64,000 nt of DNA from Halobellus litoreus (GTDB taxonomy: Archaea > Halobacteriota > Halobacteria > Halobacteriales > Haloferacaceae): positions 124,001 through 188,000 of the forward strand of contig NZ_JANHAW010000001.1 in NCBI RefSeq assembly GCF_024464595.1. The letters are read 5' to 3'. A model generated the notes under the pieces. The model saw nothing but the letters and a program-made list of their open reading frames with translations, did not search any database and was not told the DNA's origin. The translations under genes were made by a program, and so were the position numbers. Position 1 is the first letter of the stretch. Every line of letters begins with the position of its first letter. Below, piece after piece: positions 34,195-44,223 of this stretch.

Positions 34195-35487
34195 TCACAC
34201 CAGCGACTCGTAGACGATGCCCCCCCGCCGCGTCACGATCCGCCGACCGTCGACGACGATGGGCGTCGCCATCGCGTCGAACTCGGTATCCAGCTCGGCG
34301 AACTCGGGCCAGTCGGTGACGACGAGCGCCGCGTCCGCGCCGTCGAGCGCCGCGCCCGCGGAGTCGGCGTAGTCGATTTCCGGGTATTCCTCTCGAAAGT
34401 TCTCGGTGGCGACGGGGTCGTAGCCCACGACGTCCGCGTTCGCGTCCAGCAGCGCCTCCACGAGCGGGATCGCGCGGGAGTTGCGGATGTCGTCCGTGCC
34501 GGGTTTGAACGCGAGGCCGAGCACCGCCACGCGCGCGCCGTCGGGGTCGACGTGCTCGCGGAGGCGACCCAGCAGACGGACCGGTTGTCGGTCGTTCACC
34601 TCGACGGCGGCTTGGAGCATCGCGGGATCGTAGCCGACGTCGCGAGCGGCCGCGATGATCGCCGCGACGTCCTTCGGGAAACAGCTACCGCCCCAGCCGA
34701 CGCCCGCGCCGAGAAATTCCGAGCCGATCCGGTGGTCGAGGCCGATGGCCGAGAGGACGGCCTCGGAGTCGATGTCGTACTCCTTGCAGACGTTCGCGAT
34801 GTCGTTGGCCAGCGAGATCTTCGCCGCCAAGAAGCCGTTGTTGGCGTACTTGATCATCTCCGCTTCGGCGACGCCGGTCTCGACGACCGGCGGGTCGTCC
34901 GCCCGCTCGACGAGAGGGTCGAACACGTCGCGGAGCGCCGCGGCCGCGGCGTCGGTCTCGGAACCGAGGACGACTTTGTCGGGGCCCAAGAAGTCCTCGA
35001 CTGCGCTGCCCTCGCGCAGGAACTCGGGGTTCATCCCGACGTCGAGGTCCGCACCCAGCGTCTTGCCCGACTCGGCTTCGAGGATCGGCGCGATCACCTC
35101 TTCGGTCGTCGTCGGGACGACCGTGCTCTTGGTCACGACGAGGTGGTGGCCGTCCTTCTCGGCGAGCGTCTCGCCCAGCGAGCGCGCGCCGGCCTTCATA
35201 ATCGAGAGGTCGATGTGGCCGTCGTCTTCCGAGGGGGTCGGGAGCGCGAGGAACGTGACGTCCGTGTCGCGGACGGCGGCGTAGTCGGTCGTCGCGCGCA
35301 GTCGGTCGCCGGCGTGTTCGGCGACGAGGTCGTCGAGACCCGGTTCGTGGATCGGCGCGTCGCCGCCGTTGAGCGTCGCGACGGTCTCCTCGTCGATGTC
35401 GACGTTGACCACGTCGTGGCCGACCTCGGCAAAGCACGCCGCGATCGTCGTCCCGACGTAGCCGCTGCCGACGATGCTCAGGTCCAT
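34195..35487 (-). CDS. aglM: UDP-glucose 6-dehydrogenase
   Basis: A 430-aa NAD-dependent enzyme that oxidises UDP-glucose to UDP-glucuronate. The N-terminal Rossmann fold is SIVGSGYVGTTIAACFAEVG, the catalytic Cys lies in GVGWGGSCFPKDVAAI, and the C-terminal domain has VLGLAFKPGTDDIRNSRA. In Haloferax the equivalent AglM supplies uronic acids for N-glycosylation. The ATG is at 35485-35487. It is divergent from a DUF368 membrane protein. The symbol is by function; UGD paralogues exist in haloarchaea. Confidence 0.88.
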   Translation of the reverse strand: MDLSIVGSGYVGTTIAACFAEVGHDVVNVDIDEETVATLNGGDAPIHEPGLDDLVAEHAGDRLRATTDYAAVRDTDVTFLALPTPSEDDGHIDLSIMKAGARSLGETLAEKDGHHLVVTKSTVVPTTTEEVIAPILEAESGKTLGADLDVGMNPEFLREGSAVEDFLGPDKVVLGSETDAAAAALRDVFDPLVERADDPPVVETGVAEAEMIKYANNGFLAAKISLANDIANVCKEYDIDSEAVLSAIGLDHRIGSEFLGAGVGWGGSCFPKDVAAIIAAARDVGYDPAMLQAAVEVNDRQPVRLLGRLREHVDPDGARVAVLGLAFKPGTDDIRNSRAIPLVEALLDANADVVGYDPVATENFREEYPEIDYADSAGAALDGADAALVVTDWPEFAELDTEFDAMATPIVVDGRRIVTRRGGIVYESLV

Positions 35488-35634
35488 ACCGCAGCCGACG
35501 CCGGCCGATCGTTTCAATTTTCGTGTTGGGAGGGCAGGCGTGCGAGCCTGCGACGGACGCGGCCCGAACAGGCGGATGAAACCCGAACGGACGGAAGCGA
35601 AAACCCGGAGTAGGGTGAGAGCGAACGGACGGGT

Positions 35635-36663
35635 ATGCCGAACGATCGAGACGGCTCCCACGGGACCACCACGACGTCCCGTGACGCCGTGACGACCCGA
35701 CCGGCGGACTCCGGGGCGTCGTGGCTGGTCGTCTATCTGAAAGGGCTCTGTATGGGCGCGGCGGACGCCGTTCCCGGCGTCTCGGGCGGAACGATCGCGC
35801 TCGTGACCGGGATCTACGAGCGGTTGATCGCCGCGATCACCGCCGTCTCGCCCGCCAGGATCCGCGCCGTCCTCCTCGGATTTCTCCCCGGCCGCCGGGA
35901 CGACGCCGTCGACGCCCTCCGCGCGGTGGACGCGGGATTCCTGCTGGTGCTCGGTGCGGGTATCTTCACCGCCATCGTGACGATCACACGGGTCGTCCAC
36001 GCCGGGATCCAAACCGCACCGGTCCTCACGTTCGGGTTCTTCTTCGGTCTCATCGCAGCCTCGGCGTGGGTGCTGTTCTCGGAGGTCGCCGTCGACACGC
36101 CGCCCCGGGCAGCGGCCGCGGTCGCGGGGTTTGCGTTCGCGTTCGTCGTCTCCGGGCGCGCGGCGGCGACGCTCGGGGACGGGCTCCCGGTCGTCGTCGC
36201 CGTCGGGGCCATCGCGGTCAGCGCGATGATTCTCCCGGGAATCTCCGGGTCGCTGCTGCTCATCATCCTCGGGCAGTACGAGTATATGACAGGAACGCTG
36301 TCGGCGTTCGTCGACGCGCTGCTGGCACTCGTGACCGGCGGTCCGATCGAGCCGATCTGGGAACACGGTGTCGTGGTCGTCGCGTTCGTCAGCGGGGCCG
36401 TGATCGGTCTTTTCACGGTGGCTCACGCCGTACGGGCCGCGCTCGAACGCGCCCGGACGGCGACGCTGGCTTTCCTCGTCGCCCTGATCGTCGGGGCGCT
36501 GCGTGCTCCGGTCGTCCGAACCGGCGACCAGTTGGTCGAACTCGGACGAGCCTGGACGCCGACCGCGATTGCGACGTTCGCCGCCGCCGCAGTCGTCGGC
36601 GCCGCGCTCGTGGTGCTCCTGGACTATTACACGGGAATCGGCGACATCGACGGCGACGGCTAG
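35635..36663 (+). CDS. DUF368 family polyprenyl-phosphate transporter-like protein
   Basis: A 342-aa protein with about 8-10 helices. WLVVYLKGLCMGAADAVPGV, then SGGTIALVTGIYERLI is the DUF368 signature, repeated in part in the second half (MILPGISGSLLLIILGQYEY). Bacterial DUF368 proteins (PopT) return undecaprenyl phosphate across the membrane. I infer a similar role for dolichyl phosphate here, supported by the divergent UDP-glucose dehydrogenase gene. The first 30 residues are polar. Confidence 0.85.
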   Translation: MPNDRDGSHGTTTTSRDAVTTRPADSGASWLVVYLKGLCMGAADAVPGVSGGTIALVTGIYERLIAAITAVSPARIRAVLLGFLPGRRDDAVDALRAVDAGFLLVLGAGIFTAIVTITRVVHAGIQTAPVLTFGFFFGLIAASAWVLFSEVAVDTPPRAAAAVAGFAFAFVVSGRAAATLGDGLPVVVAVGAIAVSAMILPGISGSLLLIILGQYEYMTGTLSAFVDALLALVTGGPIEPIWEHGVVVVAFVSGAVIGLFTVAHAVRAALERARTATLAFLVALIVGALRAPVVRTGDQLVELGRAWTPTAIATFAAAAVVGAALVVLLDYYTGIGDIDGDG

Positions 36664-36998
36664 CGAACCGGCGATCGAGTCGGATCGGTAGACGGAGAAC
36701 GTGGCCCGGACCGTGACTGACGACGGTAGCGCGTCGATCGCCGCGGACGCGACACGGTGGTCCGCTCGACGACGGGAGCGGCCCGCGTGCCGGCAGTCGA
36801 ACGCGACGACGGTGCCCCGACCGCGACGGTGGTCGACAGGTGTGAGGCCCGGCGGTCCGGCTGTCCCGGGCCTCCGCACGGTCGGGTCTAGATCTCTGTT
36901 CCGTGATCGTCGGCGAATCGACGGGTGACGGCGTCACTCGACCGACTGGATGACGCCAACCGTCCCCCTCGCCGACTGTGGTATGCCCGCCTGACGTC
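36664..36998. other. Intergenic region without a supported gene
   Basis: Frames here are Arg/Ser-rich and short. I see no RNA gene or clear promoter. Confidence 0.5.
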
Positions 36999-37148
36999 TC
37001 ACTCCCGCGGGACTGCGATGTTGATCACCGACTCGCTGCCGCACGAGTCGCAGACGCCGCCGCCGTTGCTGCGAGCGCCACAAGAGCGACACTCGTATCG
37101 ACTCGACTCCGGATGGTATGGATCGATGTCACCGTTGTATATCACCAT
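36999..37148 (-). CDS. Rubrerythrin-like zinc-ribbon small protein
   Basis: A 49-aa protein: DPYHPESSRYECRSCGARSN, then GGVCDSCGSESVINIAVPRE. Two CxxCG pairs form a zinc ribbon, and the ends D-P-Y and NIAVPRE are typical of the haloarchaeal 'rubrerythrin-like domain' proteins, which lack the diiron part of real rubrerythrin. The ATG at 37146-37148 lies next to an AT-rich region. Confidence 0.82.
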   Translation of the reverse strand: MVIYNGDIDPYHPESSRYECRSCGARSNGGGVCDSCGSESVINIAVPRE

Positions 37149-37257
37149 ATATGTGTGAGACACTCACGCACAGATAATGGTTATCCTGATATAACAGAAT
37201 ATACTCTATAGATGTATAATCAGATTATATTATTCAGAATATAGTTTTTATTTTGAT
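37149..37257. other. AT-rich spacer between zinc-ribbon and methyltransferase genes
   Basis: This is strikingly AT-rich for this genome. It contains a short dyad (GTGAG-ACA-CTCAC, about 37153-37165) and several TATA-like runs. It serves as promoter for the zinc-ribbon gene and as 3' region for the methyltransferase gene. Confidence 0.4.
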
Positions 37258-37812
37258 CTACCTGGTGCAGATATGAACGAATGTTTCTTTTCTTGTCTTC
37301 CCTTCGACAGTCGTAAATCCAACGTCCTCGAACGCGCCGACGGCGTCGCCGAGACCGAACCGCTCGTCCATCGGCGGTCCGTCGGACCCGGACCCGGAAC
37401 GCGACCAATCGACCGTGACTACCCGACCGCCGGGGCGGATCACTCGCGCGAGTTCGTCGAGCGCGGCGTCCTCGGCGAACTCGTGGTACGTCATCGTCGA
37501 GAAGGCGGCGTCGAGTTCGTCGTCCTCGAACGGCAGCGACGACGCCTCGGCGGTCACGAACTCGACGGCGTCGGGAGCACCCTTGTCCCGATACCGCTCG
37601 TGCATCTCCGCCTGTACGTCGACCGCGTACAGGTGGCCGGCGAACGGCGCGATCTCGTCCGTGTAAAACCCGGTCCCGCTCCCGATGTCGGCGACGACGT
37701 CGTCGGAGGCCGGATCGACCGCGGCCAGCAGTTCCTCGCGGGAGCAGAAGCGATACCGGCCGGCGTCTTCGAGCGCGTCCGCCCGGTCGGCGTCGAACGT
37801 GTGAAATCCCAT
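37258..37812 (-). CDS. Class I SAM-dependent methyltransferase
   Basis: A 184-aa protein. Motif I is VVADIGSGTGFYTDEIAPFA, followed by LYAVDVQAEM (acidic residue for the ribose), EASSLPFEDDELDAAFS (motif IV) and ELARVIRPGGRVVTVDW. This is the methyltransferase_11 fold. The acceptor is unknown. TATA-like TTTTAGG lies about 28 bases ahead of the ATG. Confidence 0.85.
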   Translation of the reverse strand: MGFHTFDADRADALEDAGRYRFCSREELLAAVDPASDDVVADIGSGTGFYTDEIAPFAGHLYAVDVQAEMHERYRDKGAPDAVEFVTAEASSLPFEDDELDAAFSTMTYHEFAEDAALDELARVIRPGGRVVTVDWSRSGSGSDGPPMDERFGLGDAVGAFEDVGFTTVEGKTRKETFVHICTR

Positions 37813-38004
37813 ATCCCGCGTACGAACAGCGTGGACCTAAAACTGTGCTCGTCGGCAGAGTGCGCGGTGCTGTAACCCCGTCGTGAGGAGGGATCGAAGT
37901 CGGGAGTCGGCCGCTCAGGTCGATCGAGTCGGTCGGGAACTCCGAGCCGTCCCGCCGCTGCCGCAGCAGTCAAGATTAACAGGGTCGGACGCGAGTTTCA
38001 AACG

Positions 38005-38208
38005 ATGGCACCGACACTCCGAACTCCGACCGAACGGACCTGTGAGCGCTGCGGCCGCATCGAGGTCTGGGAGGAAGAAGCGGGAACGTGGCGTCTCGCG
38101 GTCGACGAGTCGGGAACCCCCCAGACGGTCGGCAGTCCGTACTGCATCCACGAGTGGGACATCAACGGTACCTTCGTCCCCTTCGAAGGTGGCGCTCTCG
38201 AAGCCTGA
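38005..38208 (+). CDS. HEWD family zinc-binding protein
   Basis: A 67-aa protein with CERCGR near the N-terminus and the family-naming sequence CIHEWDINGTFVPF at the end; Cys and His could hold one zinc. Conserved in haloarchaea, no known function. ATG at 38005. Confidence 0.82.
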   Translation: MAPTLRTPTERTCERCGRIEVWEEEAGTWRLAVDESGTPQTVGSPYCIHEWDINGTFVPFEGGALEA

Positions 38209-38219
38209 ACCGGACTCGA

Positions 38220-38900
38220 CTATTCCTCGGCGAGGGACTCCAACACGGAGGCCGTCCCATCGAAATACGACCCGTCGACGACGGTGTCCGCTGCCTCCCG
38301 AGCGGCGGGGTCCGCGTTCGCGACGGCGAACGAACGGCCAGCGACGCGGAACGTGGAGACGTCGTTCTCGCTGTCGCCGATCGCGACGAAATCAGCGGGG
38401 TCGCGACCGAGCGTCTCGGCGACGGCTTCGAGCCCCGTTCCCTTCTCGACGCCCGGGGTCTTCACGTGGTAGGCGTAGCCGGTGTCGAACACTTCGAGGT
38501 CGAACTCGGCGGCGACGGATCGAAGCAGATCCTCGTCGGCCGACCGGTTGACCGCGATCTCGGTCCGCCGCCACTCGTTGATGGCGTCGAACGAGCCCCA
38601 GCCGATGTCGCCGCCGCGCTCGACGAACGCGTCGGCGGCGGCCTGTGCGCGGTCGCGGTCGCCCTGATACGAGACCGTGTCGTCGGCGAGGACGACCCCG
38701 CCGTTCTCGGCGATCACCGTCAGTTCGAGTCCGAGGTAATGCGAGAGGCTCACCGGGTAGGGAAACGCCTTCCCGGTCGCGAGGACGACGGTCGCGTCCC
38801 ACGCCTGCAGGTATTCGAACGCACGGGGGTCGAGGCGGCCGGTTCCGTCTGTGAGCGTCCCGTCGATGTCGAGGGCGAGCGGCGGCGTCTCGGCAGTCAT
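38220..38900 (-). CDS. HAD phosphatase, archaeal phosphoglycolate phosphatase type
   Basis: A 226-aa HAD enzyme. Motif I is LALDIDGTLTD (nucleophile Asp and acid/base Asp), motif II VVLATGKAFP, the motif III Lys is in PGVEKGTGLEAVAE, and motif IV is VAIGDSENDVSTF. The C2-type cap lies between. This matches the archaeal phosphoglycolate phosphatase / Cof family. It is convergent with the HEWD gene, 11 bp apart. Confidence 0.87.
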   Translation of the reverse strand: MTAETPPLALDIDGTLTDGTGRLDPRAFEYLQAWDATVVLATGKAFPYPVSLSHYLGLELTVIAENGGVVLADDTVSYQGDRDRAQAAADAFVERGGDIGWGSFDAINEWRRTEIAVNRSADEDLLRSVAAEFDLEVFDTGYAYHVKTPGVEKGTGLEAVAETLGRDPADFVAIGDSENDVSTFRVAGRSFAVANADPAAREAADTVVDGSYFDGTASVLESLAEE

Positions 38901-39110
38901 CGGCGCGGCTTGGGGACGAAGCGTCAAAGATCCACCGCTGTCGGTCGGGTCTGAGGCCGTCCGCGACGCCACGAGGCGACTATGGCGAACGCCACCGACG
39001 ACAGTGGGGAAGTGACCGTGACCGGCCCCGGACCGACACGGCGAGACGTTCGTAACGGACGCCACCAGACGCTACAATAAAGTACGTGCTGGCCAACTGT
39101 GTACTGTGAA

Positions 39111-40898
39111 ATGAGTAAAACTCCGAGCGCCCTCGTCCTCGGCGGGGGATCGACCGGTTGCGGCATCGCGCGGGACCTCGCGATGCGCGGCGTCGACGTC
39201 ACTCTCGTCGAGAAGGGGAACTTGACCCACGGGACGACCGGGCGGATGCACGGCCTCCTCCACAGCGGTGGTCGCTACGCCGTCTCCGATCAGAAGTCGG
39301 CGACGGAGTGCATCGAGGAGAACCGCGTCCTCCGGCGGATCGCGAGCCACTGCGTCGAGATGACCGGCGGGTTGTTCGTCCAGCGCCCCGAGGACGACGA
39401 CGAGTACTTCGAGGAGAAGTTAGACGGGTGTCGCGAGTGCGGTATCCCGGCCGAAGTCCTGACCGCGGAGGAGGCACGGGAGATCGAGCCGTATCTCGCC
39501 GCGGACATCGAGCGCGCCATCCGCGTCCCCGACGGGGCCGTCGATCCGTTCCGGCTCTGCGTTGCCAACGCGGCCGACGCGGTCGAACACGGCGCGCGCG
39601 TGGAGACGCACTCGGAGGTGACCGACGTCCTCGTCGAGGACGGCGAGGTCGTCGGCGTCGAGGTCGAACACGACACCGGCTCCGGGCAGTTCGTCCACGG
39701 CGAGCCGGGGACGACCGAGGAACTGTACGCCGACTACGTCGTCAACGCCACCGGCGCGTGGGCGGGACAGATCGGCGAGATGGCCGACGTCGAGGTCGCC
39801 GTCCGGCCTTCCAAGGGCGTGATGACGATTATGAACGTCCGCCAGGTCGACACCGTCATCAACCGCTGTCGGCCGAAGGGCGACGCCGACATCGTCGTCC
39901 CCCACGAGACGACCTGCATCCTCGGGACGACCGACGAGGAGGTCGAAGACCCCGAGGACTACCCCGAGGAGGGCTGGGAGGTCGACCTGATGATCGACAC
40001 CCTCTCGGAACTCGTCCCGATGCTGTCGGAGGCGCGGACCATCCGCTCTTTCTGGGGCGTCCGGCCGCTCTACGAACCGCCGGAGGTCGGGAGCGAGGAC
40101 CCGACCGACATCACGCGGGACTTCTTCCTCCTCGACCACGACGAGCGCGACGACCTCCCCGGAATGGCCTCGATCGTCGGCGGGAAGCTCACGACTTACC
40201 GGATGATGGCCGAGGACATCGCGGATCACGTCTGCGAGAAACTCGGCGTCGACGCCGAGTGCCGAACGGCAGACGAGCCGCTGCCCGGTTCGGAGGACTT
40301 CTCGGTCCTGCGCGACTGGATGGACGAATTCGGCCTCCGGTCGCCCGTGGGTCTCCGCAGCGGCGAACGCCTCGGCTCTCGAACCGACGAGGTGCTCGGG
40401 GAGTGGGACGGCCCGAACCCGACGGTCTGCGAGTGCGAGGCCGTCACCCGGGCGGAGATCCAGGACGCCATCTCCCAGTCGGGGACGGAACTCAACGCCG
40501 TCCGCATCCGGACCCGCGCCTCGATGGGGAACTGTCAGGGCGCGATGTGCTGTCACCGGATGGCGAACGAGTTGACGCCCGAGTACGACGAGCCCACCGC
40601 CCGCGAGGCGCTCGACGACCTCTACCAGGAGCGCTGGAAGGGCGAGCGCCACGCGCTGTGGGGCGAACAGCTCTCCCAGGCGATGCTGAAGCACCACCTG
40701 CACGCGACGACGATGAACCGCGACGCCGACCCCGCGGCGAGCGACGACGCGGTCGACTTCGGCGCGTTCGACGCCGGCGCGGCCGCGGGAGACGGCCCCG
40801 ACGAAGCCGACAGCGGAGCCCGACCGGACGACGCCGTCGCCGACGGCGGTCGACGAAACCGATCCGAGAACCGAGGAGTCACCGATGGCGATTCGTGA
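39111..40898 (+). CDS. glpA: Anaerobic-type glycerol-3-phosphate dehydrogenase subunit A
   Basis: A 595-aa flavoprotein that oxidises sn-glycerol-3-phosphate to dihydroxyacetone phosphate. The FAD site is [20 protein letters not shown], with [20 protein letters not shown] following. The C-terminal BFD-like [2Fe-2S] domain has four cysteines in [11 protein letters not shown] and [14 protein letters not shown] 60-residue acidic tail ends the protein. The ATG at 39111 is preferred to a codon 12 bases upstream. It overlaps glpB by 14 bp. Confidence 0.94.
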   Translation: MSKTPSALVLGGGSTGCGIARDLAMRGVDVTLVEKGNLTHGTTGRMHGLLHSGGRYAVSDQKSATECIEENRVLRRIASHCVEMTGGLFVQRPEDDDEYFEEKLDGCRECGIPAEVLTAEEAREIEPYLAADIERAIRVPDGAVDPFRLCVANAADAVEHGARVETHSEVTDVLVEDGEVVGVEVEHDTGSGQFVHGEPGTTEELYADYVVNATGAWAGQIGEMADVEVAVRPSKGVMTIMNVRQVDTVINRCRPKGDADIVVPHETTCILGTTDEEVEDPEDYPEEGWEVDLMIDTLSELVPMLSEARTIRSFWGVRPLYEPPEVGSEDPTDITRDFFLLDHDERDDLPGMASIVGGKLTTYRMMAEDIADHVCEKLGVDAECRTADEPLPGSEDFSVLRDWMDEFGLRSPVGLRSGERLGSRTDEVLGEWDGPNPTVCECEAVTRAEIQDAISQSGTELNAVRIRTRASMGNCQGAMCCHRMANELTPEYDEPTAREALDDLYQERWKGERHALWGEQLSQAMLKHHLHATTMNRDADPAASDDAVDFGAFDAGAAAGDGPDEADSGARPDDAVADGGRRNRSENRGVTDGDS

Positions 40899-42189
40899 GG
40901 ACGTCTTAGTCGTCGGCGGCGGCATCGCGGGCGCGACGGCCGCGCTCGCCGCCGCGGAGTCGGGCGCCACGGTCCGCCTGCTCTCGCACAAGAAGAGCAC
41001 GCTCCGGCAGGCCAGCGGCCTCGTCGACGTGCTCGGCGCGGTCGGTGGCGACGGCTCCACCGGCGGCGACGGGTCCGCTGCCGGAGGACCCAAACTGATC
41101 GCAGACCCCTTCGAGGCGCTCGACCGCCTCCCCGACTCACATCCCTACCGCGTCGTCGGCGCGGACGCGATCCGCGACGGGCTCGGCCTCTTCGACGAGG
41201 CGGTCGGGGACGCCTACGCCGGCGAGCACACCGACCGCAACGCGCTCGTGCTCACCCACGGCGGGACGATCAAGCCGACCGCGCGGTATCCGGAATCCGT
41301 CGCTCCCGGACTCGCAAGCAGCGAGGAGGACACGCTGCTGGTCGGCTTCGCGGGGCTGACGGACTTCGATGCCCCTACAGCCGCGGCGCACCTCGAAGCC
41401 ACGGACGTTCCCTTCGCCATCGACGGCGTGACCGTCACGTTCCCGGTCAAGTTCCGCGACGACGCGCTGACGACGCGCTTCGCGAAGGCGCTCGACACGG
41501 ACGAATCGAGCGCCCGAAAGCGACTCGCCGACGCCGTCCGCGACGCGGCGGCGGACCTCGACGACTACGAGCGGGTCGGCTTCCCGGCGATGCTCGGCGA
41601 CGACGCGGGCCGCGAGGTCCGCGCGGAACTGGCCGACAGACTCGGCGCGACGGTGTTTCAGATCCCGACCGGCCCGCCGAGCCTGCTCGGAATGCAACTC
41701 GAGGACCTGTTGCTCGACGCCCTCGACGACGCGGGCATCCGCCTCGCCTCCGGCAACCCCGCGGTCGGCTACGAGGCGAGCGACGGCCGGGTCGAATCGG
41801 TCCTCGTCGATCGTCGCGGGCGCGAGGTCCCCTACGCGGCCGAGGAGTTCGTGCTCGCGACGGGCGGCCTCGTCGGCAAGGGGATCGACTCCGACCGCGA
41901 AGCCGTCACCGAACCGATCTTCGACTGTCACGTTCCACACCCGACGGACCGCTACGACTGGTCCGAACCGGAAGCGTTCGGCGATCACGCCTTCGCGCGG
42001 TTCGGCGTCGTCCCCGACGACGACCTGCGACCGACGGACGGGTCCGGCGCGACCGAGTTCGGGAACCTCCGCGCGGCCGGCGGCGTCCTCGGCGGTGCCG
42101 ACACGGCCCGCGAAAAGTCCGCTGCGGGCGTCTCCCTTGCGACCGGCGCGTACGCGGGCCGCCGGGCGGGCGAGGAGGCGATGCGATGA
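40885..42189 (+). CDS. glpB: Anaerobic-type glycerol-3-phosphate dehydrogenase subunit B
   Basis: A 434-aa flavoprotein with the dinucleotide motif [20 protein letters not shown]. GlpB carries FMN and passes electrons from GlpA to GlpC. The C-terminal region ([17 protein letters not shown] and [20 protein letters not shown]) is typical of the subunit. Near the N-terminus a Gly/Ser/Asp loop ([15 protein letters not shown]) replaces a shorter segment of bacterial GlpB. Confidence 0.93.
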   Translation: MAIREDVLVVGGGIAGATAALAAAESGATVRLLSHKKSTLRQASGLVDVLGAVGGDGSTGGDGSAAGGPKLIADPFEALDRLPDSHPYRVVGADAIRDGLGLFDEAVGDAYAGEHTDRNALVLTHGGTIKPTARYPESVAPGLASSEEDTLLVGFAGLTDFDAPTAAAHLEATDVPFAIDGVTVTFPVKFRDDALTTRFAKALDTDESSARKRLADAVRDAAADLDDYERVGFPAMLGDDAGREVRAELADRLGATVFQIPTGPPSLLGMQLEDLLLDALDDAGIRLASGNPAVGYEASDGRVESVLVDRRGREVPYAAEEFVLATGGLVGKGIDSDREAVTEPIFDCHVPHPTDRYDWSEPEAFGDHAFARFGVVPDDDLRPTDGSGATEFGNLRAAGGVLGGADTAREKSAAGVSLATGAYAGRRAGEEAMR

Positions 42190-42320
42190 CGCGAACGACG
42201 ACGGAGGCGGCGACGAGCGGCACGGACGACCACGAACGAAGCGGCACGGAACCGACAAAGAGGGCGGACAGGATTCAGACGGCTGAGGCGACGGACACAC
42301 AGGAGAGAGCTACCAGATGA
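42186..42320 (+). CDS. Possible 44-aa ORF bridging glpB and glpC
   Basis: This frame begins in the glpB stop (ATGA) and ends in the glpC start (ATGA), so it fills the 127-bp gap exactly. The product is polar, Thr/Glu/Arg-rich ([20 protein letters not shown]) without a fold signal. It may be a real coupling peptide or a relic; glpC also has its own AGGAGA site (42301-42306). Confidence 0.35.
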   Translation: MTRTTTEAATSGTDDHERSGTEPTKRADRIQTAEATDTQERATR

Positions 42321-43687
42321 GCGACGCGGAGAATCCACCCACGACAGAACCGATCGACCCCGCGGTACGGGACGGCCCGTCCGGCGCGGACTTCGAACCG
42401 GTCTCGGTCTTCGGCGACGACGCGACGATGGACCTGCGCCCGGGCGCGGACAACTGTTACAAGTGCTCGGTCTGCGACACGGTCTGCCCGGTCGCGGAGG
42501 TCGACGACGACTTCCCCGGCCCGAAGTTCCAGGGACCGGAACAGTGGCGGCTCAAGCGCAAGGAGGGCTCGGAGATCGACGACTCGATCATGTCCTGCTC
42601 GAACTGTATGCGCTGCGACGACGCCTGCCCGTCGAGCGTGCCGCTCTCGCAGATGCACAACACCGCCAGAGGCGAGTACGTCGACGAGCAGATGAACAAA
42701 CTGTCGGTCGAGTACGTCAGAAACCGGATCCTCGCGAACTACCGGACATCCGCGTGGTTCGCCAGCAAGGTCCCGCGCCTCGCGAACGCCGTGATGCGCT
42801 TCGGGCCGACGCGGTGGGTGATGGAGAAGGCGATGGGCGTCACGAGCGAGCGGGAGTTCCCCGCGTTCGCGACGCAGACGTTCCGCGAGTGGTGGCGCGA
42901 GCGCGGCGGCGCGGACGCCTCCCGGCGCAACGCGCGGGAGGCCCGGGAGCGCCGCGGCGACCCCGTCGACGCCGACAAGAAGGTCGCGTACTTCCACGGC
43001 TGTTACTCGAACTACAACACGCCCGAGGTGGCGAAGGCGCTCGTCCACGTCTTCGAGTCGTTCGGGTACGAACTCGTCGCGCCCGAGCAGCGCTGCTCGG
43101 GGACGCCGATGTTCGCGAACGGAATGCTCGACGACGCCGAGCGCGCGGCGGAGGTGAACGTCTCCTCCTTCGCCGACCTCGTCGAGGAGGGGTACGACGC
43201 CGTCGCCTCCTGTACCTCGTGCTCGATGGCGCTCAGACAGGAGTACCCGGAACTCTTCGACATCGAGGGCATCGAGGACGTCGCCGAGAACACCTTCGAG
43301 GCGCTGGAGTACCTCCGCATCCAGGAGGATCTGGAGGGCGCGATCGCAAACGCGAGCGTCGAGGAGCAGGCGTTCGCCTACCACGCGCCGTGTCACGCCC
43401 GAAACCAGGGCCTGGATAGACAGGCGCTCGAACTGTTCCGCGAGCTCGACGGCGTCGCGATGGAAGACGTCGGTGACTCCTGTTCTGGGATCTCGGGGAC
43501 CTACGGCTGGAAGGAGGAGAAGTACGAGACCTCGATGAAGATCGGCGAGGATATGTTCGAGCATATGCACGACGCCGCGGGCGACGTCGGGATGACCGAG
43601 TGTCCCACCTGCGCGATGCAGATGGAACACGGCACGGGATACGAGATCAAACACCCGCTCCAACTGCTCGAAGAGGCGCTCTGTTAG
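42317..43687 (+). CDS. glpC: Anaerobic-type glycerol-3-phosphate dehydrogenase iron-sulfur subunit C
   Basis: A 456-aa protein. Two [4Fe-4S] sets lie at CYKCSVCDTVCP and CSNCMRCDDACP. Two CCG (heterodisulfide reductase-like) regions follow: YFHGCYSNYNTPEVA with RCSGTPM and CTSCSM, then YHAPCHARNQG, DSCSGISGTYG and TECPTCAMQM. It carries electrons to the quinone pool at the membrane. It is the last gene of glpABC. Confidence 0.94.
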   Translation: MSDAENPPTTEPIDPAVRDGPSGADFEPVSVFGDDATMDLRPGADNCYKCSVCDTVCPVAEVDDDFPGPKFQGPEQWRLKRKEGSEIDDSIMSCSNCMRCDDACPSSVPLSQMHNTARGEYVDEQMNKLSVEYVRNRILANYRTSAWFASKVPRLANAVMRFGPTRWVMEKAMGVTSEREFPAFATQTFREWWRERGGADASRRNAREARERRGDPVDADKKVAYFHGCYSNYNTPEVAKALVHVFESFGYELVAPEQRCSGTPMFANGMLDDAERAAEVNVSSFADLVEEGYDAVASCTSCSMALRQEYPELFDIEGIEDVAENTFEALEYLRIQEDLEGAIANASVEEQAFAYHAPCHARNQGLDRQALELFRELDGVAMEDVGDSCSGISGTYGWKEEKYETSMKIGEDMFEHMHDAAGDVGMTECPTCAMQMEHGTGYEIKHPLQLLEEALC

Positions 43688-43851
43688 ATCATAACAGATC
43701 TCCAGATAAATAATCGGAAGAGGTGATTCTCACATTCAATCGCCCAGTAGAGCGTCTGACTTTTCCACGACGACTCATCTTATTTCACCTACTAGAAATG
43801 GCCAACTGTCCAGAATACTGTCGGATTAAATATATCTACATCAGTGAGATT
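43688..43851. other. AT-rich intergenic spacer
   Basis: Low in GC compared with flanking genes. Contains TGGCCAACTGT (43799-43809), an 11-mer also found just upstream of glpA (39090-39100). No gene seen. Confidence 0.4.
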
Positions 43852-44076
43852 TCAGCTTCGCCTCCAGCCCTCCGGCAAACGTCTCCAGAGCGGTAAAAAT
43901 ATGCCATAGAATGATCCGATAATGACAACGATTGCAAATACAACCAATTCTTCTTCCGATATTTGTAGAACCTCGAATGTGACCAGGATAACGGCGATGA
44001 CTCCAACAGCCCAGATGGCTAAGGGTACTCGCGCCTTCAATGACAAACCCCGATGTATAGACATATTTTCGGGCAC
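43852..44076 (-). CDS. Small two-helix membrane protein
   Basis: A 74-aa protein with two hydrophobic helices (VPLAIWAVGVIAVILVTFEV and ELVVFAIVVIIGSFYGIFLP) and a basic C-terminus. I know no family. Codon use is more AT-rich than around it, which suggests transfer or low expression. Met5 could be the real start. Confidence 0.55.
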   Translation of the reverse strand: MPENMSIHRGLSLKARVPLAIWAVGVIAVILVTFEVLQISEEELVVFAIVVIIGSFYGIFLPLWRRLPEGWRRS

Positions 44077-44223
44077 CTACTGCGAACGTAAATATTGGTC
44101 GGATAGCAGGGGGTCAGCCCCCCTCTTTCAGTTCATTCCGCGTCTAAAGAGTCCGATTTCAACAGAGTCGAGATATCCGGTTTTCGCCGGTCGGTCGTCG
44201 TTTACGCCCTGATCAGTGCTCGC

